Assembly (NCBI GenBank): GCA_021740825.1
Contig: JAIOZA010000009.1
Coordinates: 34,952-98,951 of the forward strand
Origin: Bacteroidia bacterium
Lineage (GTDB): Bacteria > Bacteroidota > Bacteroidia > B-17B0 > Aurantibacillaceae
Direction: 5' to 3'
Length of the DNA: 64,000 nt
Both the position numbers and the translations under genes were made by a program. The stretch's first letter is position 1; every line of letters starts with the position of its first letter. Under the pieces are notes generated by a model, which was not told where the DNA came from, made no database searches, and saw only the letters and a program-made list of their open reading frames with translations. Of the stretch, positions 46,663 through 55,123 are shown one piece after another.

Positions 46663-47151
46663 CTAGTAAGTAGAAAAACCTTGTCTTGATGTTACTTTAT
46701 GCTCAATTAATAAACCTACACATGCTGCTTCCATCGGTTTATGCTTATCTTGAGATGTTGCTCCGCTAGGCACGCTTACTTCTATAAATAATTGACGTGT
46801 TGCTGTGCTTTGAAACTCAAATAAAGGAGCGTTTTGAGCCGTAGAATTATCATACAGCAATTCATTTGTTCGAGCATCAAAAATCTTATAAATTAATTTA
46901 TCTCCCAAAGCGGTTTCGCAACATACATTAATTCTATAATCCATGCCCTTATAAATTACACAGCGAATTTTAGAAGTTGAACCTTGATTAAATAATCCAC
47001 TTCTAGATTGTGCGTTATACATCCAAGCGTCATTATCTCCTTTTTTAGATTCTACAACACAATATTTGCGGTGGAACTGTCCGCATACACCAGCTTGTGA
47101 AAATAACATTGCTGAACTTAATATGAATAATGATAATAATATTTTTTTCAT
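46663..47151 (-). CDS. Small secreted cysteine-rich protein, unknown function
   Basis: 162 residues with a signal peptide (KKILLSLFILSSAMLFSQA). The mature part has six cysteines (VCGQ, KYC, RCVIY, NVCC, AACVG), an even number that could form three disulfides in the periplasm or outside. The rest reads as a small beta sandwich (RINVCCETALGDKLIYKI, QLFIEVSVP). No family is recognised. It lies 98 bp after the lipoprotein gene on the same strand. Confidence 0.7.
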   Translation of the reverse strand: MKKILLSLFILSSAMLFSQAGVCGQFHRKYCVVESKKGDNDAWMYNAQSRSGLFNQGSTSKIRCVIYKGMDYRINVCCETALGDKLIYKIFDARTNELLYDNSTAQNAPLFEFQSTATRQLFIEVSVPSGATSQDKHKPMEAACVGLLIEHKVTSRQGFSTY

Positions 47152-47249
47152 ATGTTTATTTTTTTGTTTTGTTAGTTATCAAATGAAATAGTAGGCTTAA
47201 TGCTTTTTGTATTTGCAATAAAGAAACATAGCTATTTCAAAATTTTATT

Positions 47250-48146
47250 TTATTTAGATAATGTGTATGAATTTCTAATTTCTTTTATTTTTTCAACAAT
47301 TGCTTTGTATTGACCTTCCGTAATAGCTAATTCTTTACCACCACCTAACACTTTTACTGCCTTACTATCTTTTGCTACAGCTGCGTCTTTTTCTCCAATC
47401 TTATTAAATTCAGCCTGTAATTCAGTAAATTGAACAATTATAGAGGCAACATTAGCATCAGCTTGATATTTCTTTAAGAACTCAATTAAATTGTCTAATG
47501 TATACTTTTGATCTGCTAAACGCTCAACTAAAGGGCTTTTAGCTTCATATTTTATTAAACTTGTTGCAATGAATAAACTTTCAATCCATCCACCAGAAAC
47601 AACTAAGGATAAAGTTGGACCTTGTTTATTATCTTCCAATGTTTGAAAAGATGAAAAGTAAATATCATCAGTTATAACTGCAAGAGAGTCTGGTTTCCCT
47701 AAATTACCTTCTAGTCTTTTTAATACTGCAGGATTTATGGCGTTGGAAACTCCGATTTCATCCCCTAATTGTTTTACAGTTTTAAAATATTTTAAAGCCT
47801 CAGAACCTATTTCAAAAATACTACAGTAACTTAAGTCACAACTATAAATACCAAAATTCAAAGCTTTTGATTTGCTATCTATGTAATTTTTCTTGTTATC
47901 AGGGCTGTTTAAAAAAGAAACATTTTTATTGCTCTTTCCACCAACCATTTTAATAAATGTCAACATCTCGCCCGGAGAAGGAACTTGAAAAAACGTTTCA
48001 TTAGTTTGGTCTGTTTTTACTTCAGTTTTTAAAGTATCAACTTCAGATAAATTATCTTCAGACTCGTTTTTATCTCCTCCGCAAGAAGCAAACAATAAAG
48101 TAGCTGCCAAAGAGGCAATTAAAAAATATTTCTGTTTCATAATCAT
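47250..48146 (-). CDS. Predicted lipoprotein of unknown function
   Basis: 298 residues. The lipobox LFASC at residues about 19-23 after a hydrophobic run (LIASLAATL) predicts a lipid-anchored protein, with the mature end CGGDKNESEDN. The body is mostly helical (ALKYFKTVKQLGDEIG, LNDNLIEFLKKYQ-like) with a run IYSCDLSYCSIFEIG near residue 100. The start may be the second ATG at 48140 (MKQKYFLIAS). Its start is 17 bp after the sucC stop, so it probably rides on the sucC transcript. Function unknown. Confidence 0.75.
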   Translation of the reverse strand: MIMKQKYFLIASLAATLLFASCGGDKNESEDNLSEVDTLKTEVKTDQTNETFFQVPSPGEMLTFIKMVGGKSNKNVSFLNSPDNKKNYIDSKSKALNFGIYSCDLSYCSIFEIGSEALKYFKTVKQLGDEIGVSNAINPAVLKRLEGNLGKPDSLAVITDDIYFSSFQTLEDNKQGPTLSLVVSGGWIESLFIATSLIKYEAKSPLVERLADQKYTLDNLIEFLKKYQADANVASIIVQFTELQAEFNKIGEKDAAVAKDSKAVKVLGGGKELAITEGQYKAIVEKIKEIRNSYTLSK

Positions 48147-48163
48147 ATATATTATTTCTGTTC

Positions 48164-49357
48164 TTAATTTGCTATTAATTTTGTAACTAAATCAGCTGCT
48201 TCTTGCAATTGAATGGCAGAATAAACTTTTAATCCCGATTCATCAATTAATTTTTTAGCTGCTTCAGCGTTTGTTCCTTGCAAACGTACAATAATAGGCA
48301 CATTAATGGTTCCCATATTTCTATAGGCATCAATTACGCCTTGCGCTACTCTATCGCAACGGACAATTCCACCAAAAATATTAACTAAAATTGCTTTCAC
48401 ATTTTTGTCTCCTAAAATTATGTGAAATGCTTTTTCAACCCTTTCTGCATTTGCTGTACCACCAACATCTAGGAAGTTAGCTGGCTCACCGCCACTTAAT
48501 TTAATGATATCCATGGTTGCCATTGCTAAACCTGCTCCGTTAACCATGCAACCAACATTACCATCTAGCTTTACATAATTTAATTCTGCTTTACGAGCTT
48601 CAACATCCACGGGATTTTCTTCAGACTCATCACGCATTGCTTCAATATCCTTGTGGCGATATAATGCATTATCATCAATTGTTACTTTAGCATCTACGGC
48701 AATAATCTTATCGTCTGAGGTTTTTAAAACTGGATTAATTTCAAACATAGAAGAATCGATAGATTCGTATGCTTTATATAATGCAGCAACAAATTTTGTC
48801 ATTTCTTTAAACGCATTACCAGTTAAACCTAAGTTAAAAGCTACTTTACGACATTGAAAATCACGTAATCCAACTTTAGGATCAATTTCTTCTTTCCAAA
48901 TTAAATGTGGAGTAGCTTCTGCAACTTGTTCAATATCCATGCCACCTTCTGTACTATACATAATAATATTACGTCCAGTTGAACGGTTTAACAAGATACT
49001 CATATAAAATTCTTTAGTAGGAGTCGCTCCAGGATAATAAACATCTTGAGCAACTAATACTTTACTAACTAATTTTCCCTCTGCACTAGTTTGAGGTGTA
49101 ATTAAATGCATTCCAATAATATTAGTAGCAACTTCTTTTACCTTAGCCAAATTTGGCGCAAATTTTACTCCACCTCCTTTTCCACGTCCACCAGCATGAA
49201 TTTGAGCTTTCACTACAACACCGTCACACTTATAAGTTTCCATTACTTGTATTGCAGCAGCAACAGCTTGCTCTGGCGTCTCAGCAACAATTCCTTCTTG
49301 AATGGCTACACCAAAACTTTTTAATATACTCTTTCCCTGGTACTCGTGAATATTCAT
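48164..49357 (-). CDS. sucC: Succinyl-CoA synthetase beta subunit
   Basis: 397 residues. ATP-grasp subunit starting MNIHEYQGKSIL, with VVKAQIHAGGRGKGGGVK across the nucleotide-binding loop, EINPVLKT, and the C-terminal CoA-ligase domain containing GGTANAERV, FGGIVRCDRVA and VRLQGTNAEA. It makes succinate and ATP or GTP from succinyl-CoA in the TCA cycle with SucD, which is not in the window. A perfect promoter lies upstream; the lipoprotein gene follows by 17 bp. Confidence 0.96.
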   Translation of the reverse strand: MNIHEYQGKSILKSFGVAIQEGIVAETPEQAVAAAIQVMETYKCDGVVVKAQIHAGGRGKGGGVKFAPNLAKVKEVATNIIGMHLITPQTSAEGKLVSKVLVAQDVYYPGATPTKEFYMSILLNRSTGRNIIMYSTEGGMDIEQVAEATPHLIWKEEIDPKVGLRDFQCRKVAFNLGLTGNAFKEMTKFVAALYKAYESIDSSMFEINPVLKTSDDKIIAVDAKVTIDDNALYRHKDIEAMRDESEENPVDVEARKAELNYVKLDGNVGCMVNGAGLAMATMDIIKLSGGEPANFLDVGGTANAERVEKAFHIILGDKNVKAILVNIFGGIVRCDRVAQGVIDAYRNMGTINVPIIVRLQGTNAEAAKKLIDESGLKVYSAIQLQEAADLVTKLIAN

Positions 49358-49386
49358 ATTATTGTATTTAGTTCAATATTTGCTTC

Positions 49387-49415
49387 CAAAATTAGCGTTT
49401 TTATTGTAAAAGCAA
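49387..49415 (-). promoter_or_regulatory. Promoter of sucC
   Basis: On the minus strand TTG (49415-49413), 18 bp, TAATTTTG (49394-49387): a perfect consensus match. The leader to the ATG at 49357 is about 23 nt. Confidence 0.7.
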
Positions 49416-49440
49416 ACATTTTTATAAAAAATATTTATTA

Positions 49441-50733
49441 TTAAAAAACAGGTAATCCACTTAAAAATAAATCGACCACTTTGTAAGTGCGCATTAATTC
49501 TTTTTCAGTTATGCAATACGGTGGAATGAGGTATAAAATATTCCCTAAAGGCCGAACAATAATCTGCTGTTTTAAAAAATAAGTGGCAATACTTTCTGAT
49601 GCGTTATTTAAATAATGTGTATGTTCATCTGTATTGATCTCCAGTGCTAAAATAGTCCCCTTGCTTCTGCAATTTTTTAATCGTTTATGATTTTGATGAG
49701 AACTAACAAAATCTGCATGTAAGTTTGAAATTAATTGAATTTGTTTCCAAGTTTCTGCTTTTTCCATCAAATCTAAACTCGCTAAAGCGGCCGAACAAGC
49801 GGTAGAATTTGCCGTATAACTATGTCCATGAAAAAATGTTTTTGTTTTATCATCGCTAATGTAGGCGTCATATATAAATTGAGCACACGCCGTAACTCCT
49901 AAAGGCATATAGCCACCCGTTAATCCTTTTGATAAACATATAATATCTGGTTTGTTTTTCAAATAATCACTTGCAAAAAATTTACCTGTTCGCCCAAATC
50001 CAGTCATTACTTCATCAGCAATACAAATCACCTTATTTTGCTGACAAATAGAAATTAATCGATCCAAATGTTCGGCTTCATACATTAACATTCCTGCGGC
50101 TCCCTGAACTAAAGGTTCAAAAATAAAACCAGCAATATCATTATGATGCGTAAACCAGCTTTGTAAAGTTGATTCTAAATCATCAATATTTTCAACCGAT
50201 GGCAACGGAATATGAATGACATCAAATAATAAATTTTCAAAGGCATTATTAAACACATTTCGAGCACCAACACTCATTCCGCCAAAAGTATCGCCATGAT
50301 AGGCATTTTCAAAAGCAATAAATTTTTTCTTACTTAATCCTTGATTATGCCAATATTGCAATGTCATTTTTAATGCTACCTCAACAGAGGTTGAGCCATT
50401 ATCCGAGTAAAATATTTTTGATTGATTTTTAGGTAAATACCCTAACAATCTTTCTGCTAAATTTACAGCAGGTGTGTGGGTAAAGCCACTAAAAATGGCA
50501 TGTTCCAAGGTATTTAATTGTTCAGTAACCTTCTGAGAAATATAAGGGTGACAATGTCCATGTAAATTAACCCACCAAGATGAAATTGCATCTAGCAATT
50601 TATTACCATCTGCATCATAAAAATAAGCTCCCTCGCCTTTAACTATATGAATAGGTGATTCAGCATATCTTAAATGAGTAAATGGATGCCAAACATATTG
50701 CTTATCTTTTTGTTGTATATCTAAATCGCTCAA
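49441..50733 (-). CDS. bioA: Adenosylmethionine-8-amino-7-oxononanoate aminotransferase
   Basis: 430 residues, fold-type I PLP enzyme. WHPFTHL near the start, DAISSWWVNLHGHCHP, SDNGSTSVEVALKM, AYHGDTFGGMS, CIADEVMTGFGRTGKFFA and the PLP lysine in CLSKGLTGGYMPLG identify BioA, which converts KAPA to DAPA in biotin synthesis with SAM as amino donor. The start is a TTG at 50733; no ATG fits better. It is divergent from the biotin-dependent carboxyltransferase gene at 51025, with a MITE-like element between. No other bio gene is in the window. Confidence 0.94.
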   Translation of the reverse strand: MSDLDIQQKDKQYVWHPFTHLRYAESPIHIVKGEGAYFYDADGNKLLDAISSWWVNLHGHCHPYISQKVTEQLNTLEHAIFSGFTHTPAVNLAERLLGYLPKNQSKIFYSDNGSTSVEVALKMTLQYWHNQGLSKKKFIAFENAYHGDTFGGMSVGARNVFNNAFENLLFDVIHIPLPSVENIDDLESTLQSWFTHHNDIAGFIFEPLVQGAAGMLMYEAEHLDRLISICQQNKVICIADEVMTGFGRTGKFFASDYLKNKPDIICLSKGLTGGYMPLGVTACAQFIYDAYISDDKTKTFFHGHSYTANSTACSAALASLDLMEKAETWKQIQLISNLHADFVSSHQNHKRLKNCRSKGTILALEINTDEHTHYLNNASESIATYFLKQQIIVRPLGNILYLIPPYCITEKELMRTYKVVDLFLSGLPVF

Positions 50734-50794
50734 GGGTAATTATTTTGATTCGAATGTATATAAAATAATTGAACTGATATATTATTCAAAAAAT

Positions 50795-50928
50795 AACCAC
50801 ATAGAAACATAGAAATGAAATGTATGAGTCATGTTTAGAAAACATGTTTTGGAACATAGTATACTATGTGAAAAGCAAAGCTTCTAAAACCTCCTTTTAA
50901 CTTCTATAAACTATGTGTCTATGTGGTT
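50795..50928. repeat. MITE-like element with terminal inverted repeats, copy B
   Basis: 134 bp beginning AACCACATAGAAACATAG and ending CTATGTGTCTATGTGGTT; the ends are inverted repeats at 17 of 18 positions. The right end is identical to that of 24978-25115. In its centre ACATAGTATACTATGT (50854-50869) is a perfect 16-bp palindrome, absent from copy A. It fills most of the gap between bioA and the carboxyltransferase gene. Confidence 0.6.
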
Positions 50929-50964
50929 AAACCTTAAAATATTATAATTCAAAATAAATTTGGA

Positions 50965-50994
50965 TTGAAAAATTTTCATGACACATTTCATTTG
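50965..50994 (+). promoter_or_regulatory. Promoter of the acyl-CoA carboxyltransferase gene
   Basis: TTG at 50965-50967, 19 bp, TTCATTTG at 50987-50994 (one mismatch). Transcription would begin near 51000, so translation must start at the ATG at 51025; the open frame reaching back to 50965 is not translated. Confidence 0.5.
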
Positions 50995-51024
50995 CTATAT
51001 TTATGCTCTTATAAACAAAACACC

Positions 51025-52644
51025 ATGGATTTAGAATTTAATAAAAATGATGATAAAATGCGTTTGCTGATTTCGCAAATGGAGCAACGCTTGAATAAAA
51101 TATATGAAGGTGGTGGTAAAAAACGCATCGAAAAATTGCATGAGCAAGGTAAAATGAGTGCTCGTGAACGTATTGACTTTTTATTGGACAAAGGTACTCC
51201 ACGTTTTGAAATGGGTGCTTTTACAGGATATGAAATGTACGCTGAACATGGCGGTTGCCCTGCAGGTGGTGTAGTTATTGTTATTGGCTATGTAAGCGGT
51301 AAACAATGCATTGTAGTGGCTAATGATGCTACTGTAAAAGCGGGAGCTTGGTTTCCAATAACCGGTAAAAAGAATTTACGGGCACAGGAAATTGCTATGG
51401 AAAATCGTTTACCAATAATTTATTTAGTGGATAGTGCGGGCGTTTATTTACCATTACAAGATGAAATATTTCCTGATAAAGAACACTTTGGACGTATCTT
51501 CCGTAACAACGCAATTATGAGTAGTATGGGGATTTTACAAGTATCTGCCGTAATGGGAAGTTGTGTGGCTGGCGGTGCTTACCTACCAATTATGAGCGAT
51601 GAAGCAATGATTGTAGATAAAACAGGTTCTATATTTTTAGCAGGCAGTTATTTAGTAAAAGCTGCTATTGGCGAAAACATTGATAACGAAACATTAGGCG
51701 GAGCAAGTACTCATTGCGAAATAAGTGGTGTAACCGATTATAAATGCAAAGATGATGCGGATTGCTTAACTCGTATTCGCAACATTATGGGTAAGGTAGG
51801 CGATTATGATAAAGCTGGCTTTAACCGCGAAACGCCTGCACTTCCTAAAAAAGATCAAAAGGAAATGTATGGTATTCTTAACGATAAGCAATACGAAATG
51901 CGAGAAATTATTGAGCGCATAGTTGATAACGGTGAGCATGAGGAGTATAAAGAATTATATGGTCAATCAATAGTTTGTACATACGCTCGTATTGACGGTT
52001 GGGCTGTAGGTATTGTTGCTAACCAACGCAAGGTAGTAAAAAGTAAAAAAGGTGAAATGCAATTTGGTGGTGTTATTTATAGCGATAGCGCCGATAAAGC
52101 AGCTCGTTTTATAATGAACTGTAATCAAAAGAAAATTCCTTTAGTATTCTTGCAAGATGCAACCGGTTTTATGGTTGGTTCTCGAAGCGAACATGGAGGT
52201 ATTATAAAAGACGGTGCAAAACTGGTAAATGCGATGGCAAATTCAGTGGTTCCAAAATTCACTATTATACTAGGGAACAGTTATGGTGCTGCTAATTATG
52301 CCATGTGTGGTAAAGCATATGACCCTCGTTTAATAGTTGGATGGCCAACAGCTCAGGTCGCTGTAATGGGTGGAGCGCAAGCGGCTAAGGTGTTAGTTCA
52401 AATTGAAGTCGCCTCTTTAAAAGCAAAAGGTGAAGAAATTACTCCTGAAAAAGAAGCCGAACTCTATAACAAAACAAAAGATAAATATGATGCACAAACA
52501 ACACCTTATTATGCAGCATCACGTTTATGGCTAGATGCCATTATTGACCCAATTGATACGCGCAAGGTTATTAGTATGGGTATTGAGGCGGCAAACCATT
52601 CGCCAATAACAAAACAATATAATGTAGGAGTATTACAAACCTAA
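51025..52644 (+). CDS. Acyl-CoA carboxylase carboxyltransferase subunit (MCC-like)
   Basis: About 539 residues, with both crotonase-like halves of a carboxyltransferase. GKMSARERIDFLLD near the start, LVDSAGVYLPLQDEIFPDK, FGRIFRNNAIMSS, MGSCVAGGAYLP, HCEISGVTDYK and, in the C-terminal half, FLQDATGFMVG, ANSVVPKFTIILGNSYGAANYAM and WPTAQVAVMGG are typical; the DxxHF and HC motifs resemble methylcrotonyl-CoA carboxylase beta. It moves the carboxyl group from biotin to an acyl-CoA. Start chosen at 51025 because a promoter covers the longer frame. accC is 17 kb away; no biotin carrier is in the window. Substrate cannot be fixed. Confidence 0.9.
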   Translation: MDLEFNKNDDKMRLLISQMEQRLNKIYEGGGKKRIEKLHEQGKMSARERIDFLLDKGTPRFEMGAFTGYEMYAEHGGCPAGGVVIVIGYVSGKQCIVVANDATVKAGAWFPITGKKNLRAQEIAMENRLPIIYLVDSAGVYLPLQDEIFPDKEHFGRIFRNNAIMSSMGILQVSAVMGSCVAGGAYLPIMSDEAMIVDKTGSIFLAGSYLVKAAIGENIDNETLGGASTHCEISGVTDYKCKDDADCLTRIRNIMGKVGDYDKAGFNRETPALPKKDQKEMYGILNDKQYEMREIIERIVDNGEHEEYKELYGQSIVCTYARIDGWAVGIVANQRKVVKSKKGEMQFGGVIYSDSADKAARFIMNCNQKKIPLVFLQDATGFMVGSRSEHGGIIKDGAKLVNAMANSVVPKFTIILGNSYGAANYAMCGKAYDPRLIVGWPTAQVAVMGGAQAAKVLVQIEVASLKAKGEEITPEKEAELYNKTKDKYDAQTTPYYAASRLWLDAIIDPIDTRKVISMGIEAANHSPITKQYNVGVLQT

Positions 52645-52722
52645 GTACAAACTATCAAATTAATACAGAAAAAATAGTTAGTAATATAAAAATATCTTTA
52701 AATTAAAAAATTAGATTTGTTT

Positions 52723-53226
52723 ATGGGAAAAACAAAAATATTAGATTCGGTACAAATCAATCAAAAATTAAATCGTATGGCTTATCAGGTTTACGAAAAT
52801 AATTTTAAAGAAAAAGAATTACTAATTGTTGGCATTGAAGGTAATGGTTATAAAGTTGCCGAAAGAATTGTAGTTATTTTAAATTCTATTTCTTCTATAA
52901 AAACTAAATTAGGTAAAGTAAAAATTGATAAAGCAAATCCATGGTCGTTTGAACCAAAAATTGATTTCACAGAAAAAGACTTTGAAAACAAATCAGTTAT
53001 ATTAGTTGATGATGTTTTAAATAGTGGTAAAACATTAATTTATGCTGTGAAATTATTTTTAAATAAACCAGTAAAACAACTTAGCACTTTAGTTTTAGTT
53101 GATAGAAGCCATACTCGTTTTCCTGTAAAGGCTGATTTCGTTGGGTTATCCTTATCAACAACCTTGCAAGAAAGAATAGATACTGATTTTACTAAAAAAG
53201 GTAAAGAAGCTGTTTATTTGGTTTAA
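52723..53226 (+). CDS. PyrR-like phosphoribosyltransferase
   Basis: About 167 residues, type I PRTase. The PRPP loop is VILVDDVLNSGKTLIYA and the following LVLVDRSHTRFPVKADFVG and TTLQERI match PyrR of Firmicutes, which binds pyr mRNA and has weak uracil PRTase activity. The N-terminal part (VQINQKLNRMAYQVYEN, LLIVGIEGNGYKVAERI) also fits. No pyrimidine operon adjoins, so an RNA-regulatory role is uncertain and a plain PRTase is possible. ATG at 52723 is preferred to a TTG at 52717. Its stop overlaps the end of asnB (convergent) by 4 bp. Confidence 0.85.
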   Translation: MGKTKILDSVQINQKLNRMAYQVYENNFKEKELLIVGIEGNGYKVAERIVVILNSISSIKTKLGKVKIDKANPWSFEPKIDFTEKDFENKSVILVDDVLNSGKTLIYAVKLFLNKPVKQLSTLVLVDRSHTRFPVKADFVGLSLSTTLQERIDTDFTKKGKEAVYLV

Positions 53227-55118
53227 ATATTATTATAAACTTTCTTCCAGATAGAAAAAGAATAAAGTCTCAGTAAAAAAGTTGGCTTATGCATTAAAAG
53301 TGCTTCAAAATTTGAGTTCAGGAAATCATGATTCACAAAATCTAATTGCTGTTTTATAGTATCTATAATATGTGTTTTTTGGGGCAAAAACCACTTTGCT
53401 AAAGGAGTTTCAAATCCCACTTTATCTTTTCTGTTATAAATTTGTTGAGGAATAAAACGTTTGCTTGCTTCACGTAATAAATATTTAGAAATTCCATTTT
53501 TAATTTTCAACTTTCCTTGTATCGAAAATAAATAGTTTACTAATTCAAGATCATCTGCAAAAGGAACTCTGCTTTCAATACCAAAAGCCATGCTACAGCG
53601 ATCTTCACATTTTAAAAACGATTTCAACTTTCCCTTATAATCTAATGAAAGTTGTTTGTTTAAGGTATTAGCCAGTTTTTCATTTTTACTCTTGCCAAAT
53701 TGCTTTTTGTCACTAATAAAGTAATTAGAATAATTTATACTTAACCCAAAAGCATCTTTTAAAAGCTGTTTGCCAAATAGTTTATATGCATTGGGTATTG
53801 TTTCTTTAGCTTCATCAATTTGCTTGAGTGTATTAAAACCTAAATTTTCCTTCCATAAAGCCATATAATGATGTGAATAACCTGCAAATAATTCATCTGC
53901 GCCTTGTCCATCCAATACTACTTTAATGTTATTTTCAGCCGCTAATTTCATAACTCGGTGCTGCGAATAAGTACTGGTACTCCAAACTGGCAAATCCTGA
54001 AAATAATTTAAAGATTCAATATCTCTAAAAAAATCTTCTGCGGTTGGACTAACTGCTTGCCATTTACCACTTACATGATCGCTAACCAATTTAGCATAAT
54101 TAGTTTCATCAAATTGTTCGTTTGGAAAAACTGCTGTAAACAATTTCATTTGTTTATTGGGTTGCAAATATTTTACAACACCTGCAATTATTGAACTATC
54201 TAAACCACCACTTAAACAAGAGCCAACTTCTACATCACTTCTTAATCGTAAATTAATTGCATTTATTAACTTCTCTTCAATACTTTGAATTATTTCAACC
54301 TCACTTCTATTATTTAACGTTTGTTTTGGTAGCAAATAATAATTTATTGTATTTAAAGTATGTGTATTTAAATTATAAACTAAATAATGAGAAGGCTTTA
54401 ATTCATTAATTTCTTTAAATAAACTTTGCTCCGTGGTTTCTAAATTACCATTGACTATAAAATCAAATTGTTGCTTTTCATTAATTTCAAATGCAATTAA
54501 TTTTGACTTTAGAAAAGCTTTGTATTCACTTGCAAAAGCAAAGGTATTATCAGTATTGGAATAATAGAATGGTTTTACACCAACTCTATCTCTTGCACAA
54601 AATAATTGATTATTTTTTTTGTCAAACAAGGCAAAAGCAAACATACCGTTAAATTTCTGCAAACATTCAAATCCCCATTCTTTGTATGCTTCAATAACAA
54701 CTTCGGTATCAGTTTGTGTTACAAAAACATGTCCTTTATTTTTTAATTCTTCTCTTAATTCAATATAATTATAAACCTCTCCGTTAAATGTAATCCAGTA
54801 ATCTCCATTTGTATCACACATAGGTTGATGACCAGATTCCGATAAATCGATAATAGATAAACGGCGATGAGCAAACGCTAAATCATAATTCGAATCTAAA
54901 TTATGTATTGATGTATTAGGATTAAATATAAACGTTGCACTCTCTTTATTTACCTGTGGAGTTTCATTTGAATAAACCGATAGTGATTTTGTTTGAGAAA
55001 AAAATGCAAAGCCTTCTCCATCCGGTCCGCGATGCTTAATTGCTTGACTCATAGCAAACACAGTATCTTTTATAGATAAAGAATTTGTTTTAGATAGGAT
55101 GCCTGCAATACCACACAT
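53223..55118 (-). CDS. asnB: Asparagine synthase (glutamine-hydrolysing) / AsnB-type amidotransferase
   Basis: 631 residues. The glutaminase domain starts MCGIAGIL with the catalytic C2 and includes AFAHRRLSIIDLSESGHQPM and NGEVYNYIELREEL; the synthetase domain has the PP-loop SCLSGGLDSSIIAG and DGQGADELFAGY, and SRVPFADDLELV. It transfers glutamine nitrogen to an aspartyl-type carboxylate through an adenylate. It lies 5 bp after two DUF7033/deacetylase paralogues, so it may amidate a sugar acid or peptidoglycan residue rather than make free asparagine. Long AsnB-type enzymes in polysaccharide clusters do this. Substrate unknown. Confidence 0.92.
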   Translation of the reverse strand: MCGIAGILSKTNSLSIKDTVFAMSQAIKHRGPDGEGFAFFSQTKSLSVYSNETPQVNKESATFIFNPNTSIHNLDSNYDLAFAHRRLSIIDLSESGHQPMCDTNGDYWITFNGEVYNYIELREELKNKGHVFVTQTDTEVVIEAYKEWGFECLQKFNGMFAFALFDKKNNQLFCARDRVGVKPFYYSNTDNTFAFASEYKAFLKSKLIAFEINEKQQFDFIVNGNLETTEQSLFKEINELKPSHYLVYNLNTHTLNTINYYLLPKQTLNNRSEVEIIQSIEEKLINAINLRLRSDVEVGSCLSGGLDSSIIAGVVKYLQPNKQMKLFTAVFPNEQFDETNYAKLVSDHVSGKWQAVSPTAEDFFRDIESLNYFQDLPVWSTSTYSQHRVMKLAAENNIKVVLDGQGADELFAGYSHHYMALWKENLGFNTLKQIDEAKETIPNAYKLFGKQLLKDAFGLSINYSNYFISDKKQFGKSKNEKLANTLNKQLSLDYKGKLKSFLKCEDRCSMAFGIESRVPFADDLELVNYLFSIQGKLKIKNGISKYLLREASKRFIPQQIYNRKDKVGFETPLAKWFLPQKTHIIDTIKQQLDFVNHDFLNSNFEALLMHKPTFLLRLYSFSIWKKVYNNI

Positions 55119-55123
55119 ACTAT

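Noticed and set aside
52712..52719. TAGATTTG as a promoter for the PyrR-like gene
   Set aside because: It is a perfect -7 match but has no TTG upstream and would start transcription at or after the ATG at 52723; probably chance.
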